From contig SPCK01000089.1 in assembly GCA_004525355.1 (NCBI GenBank), positions 1 to 7,687 of the forward strand: DNA of 7,687 bases. Reading direction: 5' to 3'. The DNA is from Spirochaetales bacterium. GTDB lineage: Bacteria > Spirochaetota > Spirochaetia > Treponematales > UBA12059. Shown here piece after piece: positions 1 through 6,589 of this stretch; positions within the stretch are counted from its first letter, which is position 1, and each line of letters opens with the position of its first letter. The notes below the pieces were generated by a model. The model worked only from the letters and a program-made list of their open reading frames with translations, was not told where the DNA came from and did not search any database. The position numbers and the translations under genes were made by a program.

Positions 1-671
1 CGGTTCGGGGACTTGAGAAGCTCCTCAGCCACGAACTGCAATTCCGGGGGAATGTGCAAGCTTGCCGCTTTCACGAACCCAGGAATTCTCTTATTCTGGT
101 CGTCGCGATAGCGCTTGAACGTAGTAAAGCACGTTCGCAACGAGGTGACGTTCAGGTCCGTGTTCGTACTCGGCATGTTGTTCTGCGTGATTCCCTGGCC
201 ACCCGCGATGGGGGCGTGGGACGTAGCGAAGAACGCTTCCGTAGTAGTCGGCAAGACGGTGAACGCTGTAGTGAACCCCTCGGCGTTGAACGGCCGGTGG
301 GCGTCGATCTCGACTCGCTCGATCAGCGAGTCACCAAGATCATTGGCGGCGTCTCGAACAACGGAACCTTTGTTGGCGTACAGGTCATCTTCCCACGCCT
401 CTTCCGTTACCTCGAAACCGAGTGCAGTCACGACCGGGGTCAGACGCTTGGTTGCGCCCTCAATCGGGTCGAACGACTGGATGTCAACACCTTGAGGCTT
501 CTCGACAGCGATGGGAAGTCCCGCGCCATAGAGGTAGTCCTCATAGTTTCGCACGGTGCTTTCCACGTTATAGAGCATAGAGTAGTGTGCCTCTCTGCCC
601 GATAAGCGGGTGCCAAGGATGTCTCGGATGCCCGGTGCTAGGTGCTGAGCAACTGATCCAGTATTTGTCAT
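1..671 (-). CDS. Major capsid protein, Mu gpT-like HK97 fold (partial, 3' end outside window)
   Basis: Reading the minus strand from the ATG at 671-669 gives about 223 codons with no stop before the window edge, so only the N-terminal part is present. The protein begins MTNTGSVAQHLAPG. Typical features of Mu gpT-like capsid proteins are visible: a strand-helix segment around residues 85-98 (GFEVTEEAWEDDLY), a helical stretch ending in ERVEIDAHRPFN (118-129), and the FFATSHAPIAGGQG segment (147-160) followed by QNNMP, matching the common 'LF..sHp..gg...N' pattern of this branch. It would form the icosahedral shell. A GGAG ribosome binding site at 677-680 lies 5 nt before the ATG, and the gene follows the previous stop by 16 nt. 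Position after portal and scaffold is the standard place for the capsid gene. The family assignment rests on motif recall, not a search. Confidence 0.85.
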   Translation of the reverse strand, partial: MTNTGSVAQHLAPGIRDILGTRLSGREAHYSMLYNVESTVRNYEDYLYGAGLPIAVEKPQGVDIQSFDPIEGATKRLTPVVTALGFEVTEEAWEDDLYANKGSVVRDAANDLGDSLIERVEIDAHRPFNAEGFTTAFTVLPTTTEAFFATSHAPIAGGQGITQNNMPSTNTDLNVTSLRTCFTTFKRYRDDQNKRIPGFVKAASLHIPPELQFVAEELLKSPN

Positions 672-687
672 AGGATCTCCGTGTTAC

Positions 688-1191
688 TCAAACAGAATCA
701 GCTTTCACTGTTTCTGGGTTAGAAGGAGGCAAGTCCAGACCTGCCAGGGAAACTTTTACATCGCGTTCCGAAGCAAAGCGCTTACGGTCCTCGAATTCTT
801 CCATCTCACGAACCGCGGCACGGACGCCCCGGCGATTGAACTTTTCATTGAAGCCATCGACTTCAGAGGCACGCTTGTCTCTGCCCTCTTGGAGAAGTTC
901 TCTACGACGACGGGCACCTTCCGTTGCAGGGATCTCTGCAAGGATCAACCGGCCGTACTTTATCATGTTGACTGTCTCGTCTACGTAGGACGAAGGAAGC
1001 CCAAGGGCCTCACAGATCTTACGGGTCTCGGGGACAGTCTTGCCGCGGGTGAGCATGTACCCAGGGCGGTCACCGTGGCCAAACAAGTGGCCCGACATGC
1101 GGTCTCTGTCGTCAGCGATGTAGCGATATTCCCGACCTGCTTGGGGGTTGGGGATATGGTAAGGATCAGAACCAGGCACGCTGTAAGGCAT
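688..1191 (-). CDS. Phage head-module protein of unknown function, 167 aa
   Basis: No named function recognised. The frame is open up to 1251, but the start at 1191 (MPYSVPGSDP) is preferred. It has a strong GGGGAG ribosome binding site 6 nt upstream, and its ATG shares one base with the scaffold stop (TAATG), a classic coupled junction. The N-terminal half has a 'GREYRYIADDRDRM' segment (residues 19-32), a GHGDRPGYML stretch (38-47) and a short helical region. The pattern 'YRY..DD..R......GY' recalls small uncharacterised proteins common beside phage scaffold and capsid genes. The C-terminal half (about 85-140) is highly charged, rich in Arg and Glu, and probably helical. Position between scaffold and capsid suggests a head-assembly accessory, possibly decoration or assembly, but that is inference from location only. 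Confidence 0.8.
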   Translation of the reverse strand: MPYSVPGSDPYHIPNPQAGREYRYIADDRDRMSGHLFGHGDRPGYMLTRGKTVPETRKICEALGLPSSYVDETVNMIKYGRLILAEIPATEGARRRRELLQEGRDKRASEVDGFNEKFNRRGVRAAVREMEEFEDRKRFASERDVKVSLAGLDLPPSNPETVKADSV

Positions 1192-1994
1192 TAGAATCTC
1201 CCCGGTTCGGGCTTGTCGGTATCGCACAGTTCGTGCATACCTGCGGCCCATCCACTACGGATGGTCTTTGCTTCCGCGGCGACTAGGACCTCGGCATACT
1301 GAGCGGGAGTGAAGTTGAGCATCTTAGCCGCGGCGAGTTGGTTATCATCGAGTTCGACGACATCAATCTTGCGGAGCTTCCCGGCGGAACCTGCGGCCAC
1401 GGGGGCCACAAATCGGCCACCCGGTTTCTTGGCAGCTTCCTCTTCCTCCCGAGTCTTGTTCGCGGAGGTGAGGCGGTCCTCGATGATCTCGTCGATGTGC
1501 TGGGCTTTGACCCTGCGGACAGCCTCGTCCCAGGCGTCTGGGTTGATGCGGTCACCAGGAGACATGGAGCTAATCTCCGCTTCAATGTCCGCACCGTATT
1601 TGGCGAACATGGGCTCGTTGTCCCGTTTGGCATCCCGTCGAGCCGTGACGATCATGGCTTTGTAGGCGGGGGCGTCAGTCGGGTCACCTTGACTAGCTTG
1701 ATTGACCTCGGCTTGGAATCTCAATAGGTGCTCAGCACCCTTGGAGTACTCACCCGCAGCACAGAGTTCGTCGTATTCGGCACGAACCTGGGTTTGGCGG
1801 GTGCTCAGGTCCTTGATCTTGTCCTGCAACGAGGGACCAGCCGGGACTGCCGGGGGCGGGGCCACCTGAGCCGTCCGCATCTCAGCGAGTGAGGCACGGA
1901 ATTCGTCGGCAATGGCTTTTACTGCGCTGACATTGGGGTCCGCAACAGCGTCGTCAACTACGACATCCACTGCGTCATTATTTGGGTCGGGCAT
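1191..1994 (-). CDS. Probable capsid scaffold / head-assembly protein, 267 aa
   Basis: A charged, largely helical protein placed just before the capsid region, the usual site of a scaffold. Residues 1-20 are strongly acidic, 44-54 are proline- and alanine-rich (APPPAVPAGP), 56-100 look like a long helix or coiled coil, and 130-175 read 'FAKYGADIEAEIS...' then 'DAWDEAVRRVKAQHIDEII', a pattern seen in other phage scaffold-region proteins. A charged EEEE stretch (183-186) leads to a C-terminal helix with LNFTPAQYAEVL (226-237). Scaffolds direct capsid assembly inside the procapsid and then leave; no cysteine-protease or serine-protease motif is seen in it. The ATG at 1994 has AAGGA 9 nt upstream (2004-2008). 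It overlaps the preceding gene by 17 bp and the next by 1 bp. Sequence divergence of scaffolds makes the call inferential. Confidence 0.65.
   Translation of the reverse strand: MPDPNNDAVDVVVDDAVADPNVSAVKAIADEFRASLAEMRTAQVAPPPAVPAGPSLQDKIKDLSTRQTQVRAEYDELCAAGEYSKGAEHLLRFQAEVNQASQGDPTDAPAYKAMIVTARRDAKRDNEPMFAKYGADIEAEISSMSPGDRINPDAWDEAVRRVKAQHIDEIIEDRLTSANKTREEEEAAKKPGGRFVAPVAAGSAGKLRKIDVVELDDNQLAAAKMLNFTPAQYAEVLVAAEAKTIRSGWAAGMHELCDTDKPEPGRF
1198..1203 (-). promoter_or_regulatory. Ribosome binding site GGGGAG deciding the start of the 167-aa gene
   Basis: On the minus strand GGGGAG is followed by six bases and then ATG at 1191. It lies inside the last codons of the scaffold gene. It favours this ATG over the upstream in-frame ATG at 1251, which would overlap the scaffold gene by 61 bp. 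Confidence 0.8.
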
Positions 1995-2265
1995 TCTTTA
2001 TCGTCCTTGTGAAGGGTTTACGTGCTATTTCTAATAGGTCCTCAAAGATCATTATATCACGTTTATGAGCATTAACCCTGCCTTGGTAGTGATAAATATT
2101 GTTCGTTTCCATTTCCTTTTCCATGTTATCTTGGGCCTCGGCTATGCGGTCCTGAATGCGCACGCAGTAGGCATGAAACAACATGGATGTCTTGAAAGCC
2201 ATGATTTCACGACCAATCTTGTCCCATTGGTCGGCATCAAAGGCCTCATGTATTGGCTTGCGCAT
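1978..2265 (-). CDS. Small helical head-module protein of unknown function, 95 aa
   Basis: Not recognised as a named family. The whole chain is predicted helical from composition: an N-terminal MRKPIHEAFDADQWDKIG, an amphipathic middle (about 20-55, rich in Met, Gln and Glu), then 'YHYQGRVNAHKRDI' (58-71) and a basic C-terminus ending NARPK. The 'YxxQGRxxA' stretch resembles small proteins often found beside phage portal and scaffold genes, whose role is undefined. It has no signal peptide or membrane segment. It starts inside the co-chaperonin gene (20-bp overlap), with only a weak GGGA about 6 nt before the ATG, so its translation probably depends on coupling to the upstream gene. It overlaps the scaffold start by 17 bp. 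Overlap on both sides supports that it is truly translated. Confidence 0.75.
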   Translation of the reverse strand: MRKPIHEAFDADQWDKIGREIMAFKTSMLFHAYCVRIQDRIAEAQDNMEKEMETNNIYHYQGRVNAHKRDIMIFEDLLEIARKPFTRTIKNARPK

Positions 2266-2647
2266 AGTAGTCCCAGTAGGAATCCTCGACCTTGGACATG
2301 ATATCCCCCTCGGAAATAATCCATGCCTTAGTCACGGATATGTCGTTGTAGACAGGGTGGCCACCATGTTCGTGGATCAGGACCGTACTACCTACCGGGT
2401 AGGTATCCTTCAAATTGGCATGGACCTTCAGGACCTTGGCCACGCAACCAAACGTCGCCCGAATAGACTCGGCCTCCGTGGGGGCGAACAGCAAGCCACT
2501 CTCGGTCTTACGTAAGTCAGACTTCCTGTCCGTGGCGATGGCCTCAGGAACCGTGACGACCAGGGTGTTTTCGACGGGGATCAGGAAGTCCCAGATGTTC
2601 TTCACTTTCTTGGTAACCCGTTTCGCCTTGACCTTCGGCACTGCCAT
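2246..2647 (-). CDS. groES: Phage-encoded GroES-like co-chaperonin (Cpn10), 133 aa
   Basis: This should form a heptameric lid on a GroEL chaperonin, most likely the host's, since no GroEL gene is in the window. The GroES pattern can be followed along the chain: IPVENTLVV (23-31) matches the first strand, 'TESGLLF' (48-54) matches the mobile loop with its hydrophobic GroEL-binding tripeptide (IVL in E. coli, LLF here), FGCVAKVLKV (66-75) matches the GEVLAV strand, VGSTVLI (85-91) matches VGDIVIF, and ISEGDIMSKVE (111-121) matches the closing MSESDILAIVE. Family members are about 97 residues; this one has about 19 extra basic N-terminal residues, a longer loop, a shorter roof segment, and a 12-residue aromatic tail (DSYWDYYAQANT). 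It abuts the portal stop exactly (TAA then ATG), with AGGAG 8 nt upstream at 2656-2660. Its place in the head operon suggests that it helps fold the capsid protein, as T4 gp31 does for gp23. Confidence 0.88.
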   Translation of the reverse strand: MAVPKVKAKRVTKKVKNIWDFLIPVENTLVVTVPEAIATDRKSDLRKTESGLLFAPTEAESIRATFGCVAKVLKVHANLKDTYPVGSTVLIHEHGGHPVYNDISVTKAWIISEGDIMSKVEDSYWDYYAQANT

Positions 2648-4552
2648 TTATGCGGCTCCTGATTGCACGGGGGCTCCACCAGGAGAACCACCTGCAATGC
2701 TTTGACTAAGCTGACCAAGTTCCCTAATTGCAGCCGCGACCTCGGGGATGACATCCTCGGGATTCTGGATGCTTTCAATGTTTGATAACAGAAGTCGAAC
2801 GGCGTTCTGGATCTTCTCAACGATGTCCGTGAGGATTGGTTGGAACTCCGGGGGCACCTGTGCAGCCAACATGCCCATCTGAACCAGTTTATCGTAGAAC
2901 CCAAAGAGGAACTGCGTCATCATCATGAGTTCGTTCTTGCGCTGTTCGTTGATCGTCGAGGCATCCTGTGCTGTGACGTTGATGACAAATTGATTGCGGG
3001 CCTCAACATCGGCAACGGCAAAGACCGTGGTGAGCAAGTTCTGGGCGGCCTCCTGGCCTACCGCAGCGATTAGGGAATCCATTGGGAGGACTTGGCGATA
3101 CAGGTCAATCGTTAAGTACATCGCGTCGGTGTACATGTTGGAGGACTTGCTAAGTGAGTGGGAGGTCGGTATCTTGCCCTCGCGTTGGATCGACAAGCCC
3201 AGGCTAGCGGGGACACGCTTACCCGCGGTCGTATCACCAAGGCTGCCCTCGTCGAAACCAAACATACGCATGACATACTGGCGGGTGTGTTCCTCCAGTT
3301 GAACCGCAACGACAGCAGCGTTGGGGTCGCCTAGGGGCTTGGTTGTCACATCGTCGTCGGGGTCCTCCGAGGCGTAGAGGTCTCCAGGCATGATGGGATC
3401 ACCGCCACCGAGGTCCTTCTCGGCTTGGCTTCCCATCTTGACACCGATGAGATGCGCCGCAGCGAGCTTGCCTGCTTCAATGCCTATGTTGTGAACAGCG
3501 TCGGTTTCATCCTGGGCACCTTCCAACTTCTCGCAGACCCCTTGGCCTTGGAGTAATCTGGGATCAGGATTGACATCGAACTGATCGACGAAGATAGGAC
3601 GGACACCACGGGGGTTGGTGTTCCAAGTCACCCGGAGGATCTTCTGCGCTTTCATGTGGTAGTCCACAATCAATGCAGCGGGGAGGCCGATAGTCGTTGA
3701 GCCGTCCTCATTCTGGCGCACTGTCGTGGGGAAGTTGAGGTACAACTCTGCGATCGGATGCTCAATGACAGTAACAGGCGAGGAGGAATCCCGGCCCGGC
3801 TTGTTGTCGTCGTAGAAAGCTTTGACTGCGTTGACGGCAGACTTCTCGTAGTAACCCATCTCGACCCAAGTCAACATCTCTGCCCAAGTGCGGGGGAACT
3901 CATGGCCTACATATGGCATGGCTTGGGTATCGGTCCCGTAGCCATCCCAGTAGATGAGATCCTCAAAGGACACGTAGGCCCACTTGGGACGACCACGAAT
4001 GATATCCACGGCATCGCCCGGAGGAACCAATAGTACCTTGTCCGCTTCGATGAAGACCTTCAAAGCCGACGTACCGTAGTTGGTCTTCTCGGTGATGATC
4101 TTCTCACCTGCGTTGTAGCCGTCTAAGGCTAAGGGATTACGGACCTCGGACTCCAGGAACTTCTGCAACGCATTCGCAGTCTTCAGGGACTCCTGGACCC
4201 CCGCGCCCTCACGTTCACCACCCAACGGCTGTGCCGTAACGAATGGAGGGATATTGAAGATACCCTCGATCTGACGAGCACGGGTGTTGCTGGATACCCA
4301 TATCGTCAAGGGCACAGACATGTTCGAGGCGTCCCTTGTAATAGCGGGGTCGCTTCGTTTTCCACGTAAGGTGGACAGCCACTTATGTCTGCGAAAGAGA
4401 TTGGACTTTCGGTCAGCTACCAACTGAGGGATAGTCTGGTTCAACCAGCCTTCCAATTCAGCATGTAAGCTGGTTGGCAATTGGATTAAAGGCATCGGAC
4501 GAATCGCACCTTCGATCCCCTCTGCTAGCTTGACTCGTTTGACCTCAGGCAT
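2648..4552 (-). CDS. Portal protein (head-tail connector), 634 aa
   Basis: Forms the dodecameric ring at one capsid vertex through which DNA is pumped by the terminase. The frame is open to 4699, but the start at 4552 (MPEVKRVKLAEG) is chosen because it has a GAGGT ribosome binding site and follows the terminase stop by 2 nt. Portal-like elements are 'NMSVPLTIWVSSNTRARQIE' (77-96, clip/wing entry region), NYGTSALKV (158-166), 'GQGVCEKLEGAQDETDAVHN' (336-355), which fits the portal pattern 'G.G......Q.e....N', and the late 'STINEQRKNE' (532-541) before long helices (545-620) expected for the crown or barrel. The last 15 residues are Gly/Pro/Ala rich and probably disordered. At 634 residues it is longer than T7-type portals (about 536). 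It sits directly after the large terminase, the usual order. Confidence 0.88.
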   Translation of the reverse strand: MPEVKRVKLAEGIEGAIRPMPLIQLPTSLHAELEGWLNQTIPQLVADRKSNLFRRHKWLSTLRGKRSDPAITRDASNMSVPLTIWVSSNTRARQIEGIFNIPPFVTAQPLGGEREGAGVQESLKTANALQKFLESEVRNPLALDGYNAGEKIITEKTNYGTSALKVFIEADKVLLVPPGDAVDIIRGRPKWAYVSFEDLIYWDGYGTDTQAMPYVGHEFPRTWAEMLTWVEMGYYEKSAVNAVKAFYDDNKPGRDSSSPVTVIEHPIAELYLNFPTTVRQNEDGSTTIGLPAALIVDYHMKAQKILRVTWNTNPRGVRPIFVDQFDVNPDPRLLQGQGVCEKLEGAQDETDAVHNIGIEAGKLAAAHLIGVKMGSQAEKDLGGGDPIMPGDLYASEDPDDDVTTKPLGDPNAAVVAVQLEEHTRQYVMRMFGFDEGSLGDTTAGKRVPASLGLSIQREGKIPTSHSLSKSSNMYTDAMYLTIDLYRQVLPMDSLIAAVGQEAAQNLLTTVFAVADVEARNQFVINVTAQDASTINEQRKNELMMMTQFLFGFYDKLVQMGMLAAQVPPEFQPILTDIVEKIQNAVRLLLSNIESIQNPEDVIPEVAAAIRELGQLSQSIAGGSPGGAPVQSGAA

Positions 4553-4554
4553 GA

Positions 4555-6351
4555 TTACCTCAGTGGTACGCCAGTGACGGTAGCTCTCGCTCGTCTGGCA
4601 TTCCGTGCCCTCGCTCGACGGTTCGCTAATCGCGTACTGTCTACGTTGGCGTAGTATTGTTGAAAGATGTCTTCTGCTTGGGAGATAGCATCCAGGCAAT
4701 CCAAGGTGCCTGTAGGAAAGTGACGGAGTTCCTGACGAGGGAGTTGTAGCCCCGCACGGAAGTGTAGGAGTTCCTGACCAAGAAGATGACCTAGGCGTCT
4801 ACGAATCTTGTCCACCTTGGCGATGCCACGGGGGACGGGGAGGTCTTCCACCCTCGGAATCATGAGGCCCTGGAGTTCTGAGTACTTGCGCAGACCATAG
4901 CCCACAAACTGTTGCGCAGCAACTTTTTCGCATAGTACCTTAGGAAGGCGACCGATTTTGGAGTGGACATCTTTGACCATACCAAAGATACGTGCGATGG
5001 ATTCATCGGGAGCCCAGTGGTCGGCTACTAAGTCAATGACGTAGCGGTGGGAGGTCTTGCGGTCGAGGGCGATCCATGCTGCGGCGGTGCGGGCTGCGGA
5101 GGATTCTATGCTAGTAGCCGGGTCGATGGAGACTACGTGGTCACTGAGGCGACGGATAGGGATGTCGGCACGTTTGGAATGCTCGCCACCGTGGACGATG
5201 CACCATTGGAGTGTCTCTTGACCGATGTCATCGTCCATCAGCTTGCGTTGTTCCAAGGTGAACAGGCCAATCTTCGTGGCGTCTAGGTCAGATACCCGTA
5301 CCGGGTCATTAAGCCATTGACAGGAAAATACCTCGGGACCCAGGGTTTCTTCAACACCCGCCATTGACTGTGCGTCGGGGTACATGTCGATCCACGTTGG
5401 GACCTGAGTCAGTGAGCAAGGATTCGCGTCGATGGATTTCCAACGACCACAGTTGCCGACACCATGTGAGTAGCATCGGTAGGCAGCACGTCGCCAGACT
5501 GAGTAGTATTCTCGTTGGTCATGGACCTTGGAGTTGACATCGTCCAGTGCCCAGCGGTTCCCGATGATGAGGATGAAGCCACCACGGGTAGACCGTGGGT
5601 CAGTGTTCTCCAATAGCTGTGGAATGGTGTCGATGTAGTCACGGCGTTTCTCCAACTCCAATTTGGACTTGTACGACTGCTCACCTACGAGATCGTCAAT
5701 GAACTCGCCTTCGGCACGGCCACCTTGTTCCTTGGATTCCAATCCCGAGGCCCGTAGGAAAGGATCAGGGAGCCGGGGGTTCCTTCGAGAGTTGAGCGTG
5801 TAACCGACACGGGACCAGACGCCATAGTCGGGCTTGTTAACGTTAGTCCAAAGAAACTCGGGAAACAACCAGCGTAGCATTGCATTGGTTGTCCACTGAT
5901 CCAAGGACCCGCCCACCCATCGGGAAGACGTGGACTTGCTATCGGAGATAAGAATGTATCGGGAGTCAGGTCCCTTGAGATGATGTCTTGTCGAGAGGAA
6001 ATCGGTGATTCGGGACATCTCGTTGGGGTGGTCATAACGGTCGTCTCCTTTTTGGATTGCCAACCACGGTGGACCGGGGACGGTGGCACCCCAGGTTTTC
6101 ATGTGGGCACGGGGGTCTTCTAGGAGGCCCCTTTTGTGATCCGTAAATATCCATTGAATCCAATCTTGCCGAGCCTTGAAAACTTCCTTGGACATTAGGT
6201 TTGGCTGGATGCCCCAGCAGATTACTACCTTATTAAAGAAGTACAAGCTTCGACGACACAGGGCGCGCAGGGTCATCCGAGCGTCCTCGTCATTGCGCTC
6301 CATGGCATCTTGGAGGTCCGCGGTGCCATAGCCTTTTAGGTCGTTAGTCAT
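4555..6351 (-). CDS. terL: Terminase large subunit (packaging ATPase and nuclease), 598 aa
   Basis: The motor that cuts concatemeric phage DNA and pumps it through the portal. ATPase domain: a Walker A-like segment DPRAHMKTW (79-87, Lys85 and Thr86), Walker B-like EFIDDLV (216-222), and the coupling motif ILIIGNRWALDD (260-271), which matches the family pattern 'hhGTRWhxxD' except Asn for Thr. Nuclease domain, RNase H-like: HVVSIDPATS (405-414, Asp410), LCEKVAAQQF (473-482, Glu475), and 'FPTGTLDCLDAISQAED' (545-561, Asp551 and Asp554) give the expected acidic metal-binding set. Residues 574-589 hold eight arginines, an unusual basic tail. Length is normal for the family. The ATG overlaps the upstream stop by 8 bp (ATGACTAA) and has no clear ribosome binding site, so translation is probably by reinitiation after the upstream gene. 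Confidence 0.93.
   Translation of the reverse strand: MTNDLKGYGTADLQDAMERNDEDARMTLRALCRRSLYFFNKVVICWGIQPNLMSKEVFKARQDWIQWIFTDHKRGLLEDPRAHMKTWGATVPGPPWLAIQKGDDRYDHPNEMSRITDFLSTRHHLKGPDSRYILISDSKSTSSRWVGGSLDQWTTNAMLRWLFPEFLWTNVNKPDYGVWSRVGYTLNSRRNPRLPDPFLRASGLESKEQGGRAEGEFIDDLVGEQSYKSKLELEKRRDYIDTIPQLLENTDPRSTRGGFILIIGNRWALDDVNSKVHDQREYYSVWRRAAYRCYSHGVGNCGRWKSIDANPCSLTQVPTWIDMYPDAQSMAGVEETLGPEVFSCQWLNDPVRVSDLDATKIGLFTLEQRKLMDDDIGQETLQWCIVHGGEHSKRADIPIRRLSDHVVSIDPATSIESSAARTAAAWIALDRKTSHRYVIDLVADHWAPDESIARIFGMVKDVHSKIGRLPKVLCEKVAAQQFVGYGLRKYSELQGLMIPRVEDLPVPRGIAKVDKIRRRLGHLLGQELLHFRAGLQLPRQELRHFPTGTLDCLDAISQAEDIFQQYYANVDSTRLANRRARARNARRARATVTGVPLR
4557..4561 (-). promoter_or_regulatory. Ribosome binding site GAGGT deciding the portal start
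   Basis: GAGG lies 5 nt before the ATG at 4552 and overlaps the terminase stop codon region. It supports the 634-residue portal over a 49-residue N-terminal extension that would run backwards through the arginine-rich end of the terminase gene. Confidence 0.75.
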
Positions 6352-6589
6352 GGGAGCTTATAATAGCCGTCAAGGCCTCGCCGCGCAGGGATTCCTCTCG
6401 TTCCCGGTCATGCGCCAATCCTCGGACGTACTCCTCATCGAGACCCCCCGCGAGAAAGGCGTCCCGTAGTTTCCCCATAGCCCGTTGGCCTTCGATACGG
6501 GCTTGCTTTGCCGTCAAGCCTACCTTGCGACCGACTTCAGACCACGGGAGTAGTCCACTATTCTCCGGTATCTTTTTCGGTCTTGACAA
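6344..6589 (-). CDS. Small helix-turn-helix protein, sigma region 4-like, 81 aa (alternative small terminase candidate)
   Basis: Starts with TTG at 6589; a GAGG ribosome binding site 6 nt upstream supports this, and the only in-frame ATG is far inside (residue 38). Residues 15-43 (beginning LPWSEVGRKVGLTAKQARI and ending in RAMGKLR) match the helix-turn-helix pattern of sigma70 region 4 ('W.EVG..LGLT..QAR..G.RAL.KLR'), a DNA-binding fold also used by small terminases and other phage regulators. The rest (44-81) is charged and helical. It overlaps the upstream gene by 32 bp and the large terminase by 8 bp. It could bind the packaging site as part of the small terminase system, or act as a transcription regulator. 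It lacks the other sigma domains, so a complete sigma factor is excluded. The role is inferred from fold and location. Confidence 0.75.
   Translation of the reverse strand: MSRPKKIPENSGLLPWSEVGRKVGLTAKQARIEGQRAMGKLRDAFLAGGLDEEYVRGLAHDREREESLRGEALTAIISSHD

Noticed and set aside
54..605. Long plus-strand open frames opposite the capsid gene (54-605 and 115-495)
   Set aside because: They lie antisense to a continuous minus-strand capsid coding frame starting at 671 with a good ribosome binding site; their translations are Arg/Ser/Val-rich without recognisable motifs.
1192..1251. 20-residue N-terminal extension of the 167-aa gene
   Set aside because: The ATG at 1191 has a strong GGGGAG and a coupled TAATG junction; the upstream ATG lies deep inside the scaffold gene.
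1309..1727. Plus-strand open frames opposite the scaffold gene
   Set aside because: Antisense shadows; no ribosome binding site or family resemblance, and the minus-strand gene fits the operon chain.
4553..4699. 49-residue N-terminal extension of the portal frame
   Set aside because: It would overlap the end of the large terminase gene by 145 bp; the start at 4552 has its own ribosome binding site and a 2-nt gap.
6344..6589. 81-aa protein as a phage sigma factor
   Set aside because: Only a region 4-like HTH is present; regions 2 and 3 needed for core binding and -10 recognition are absent.
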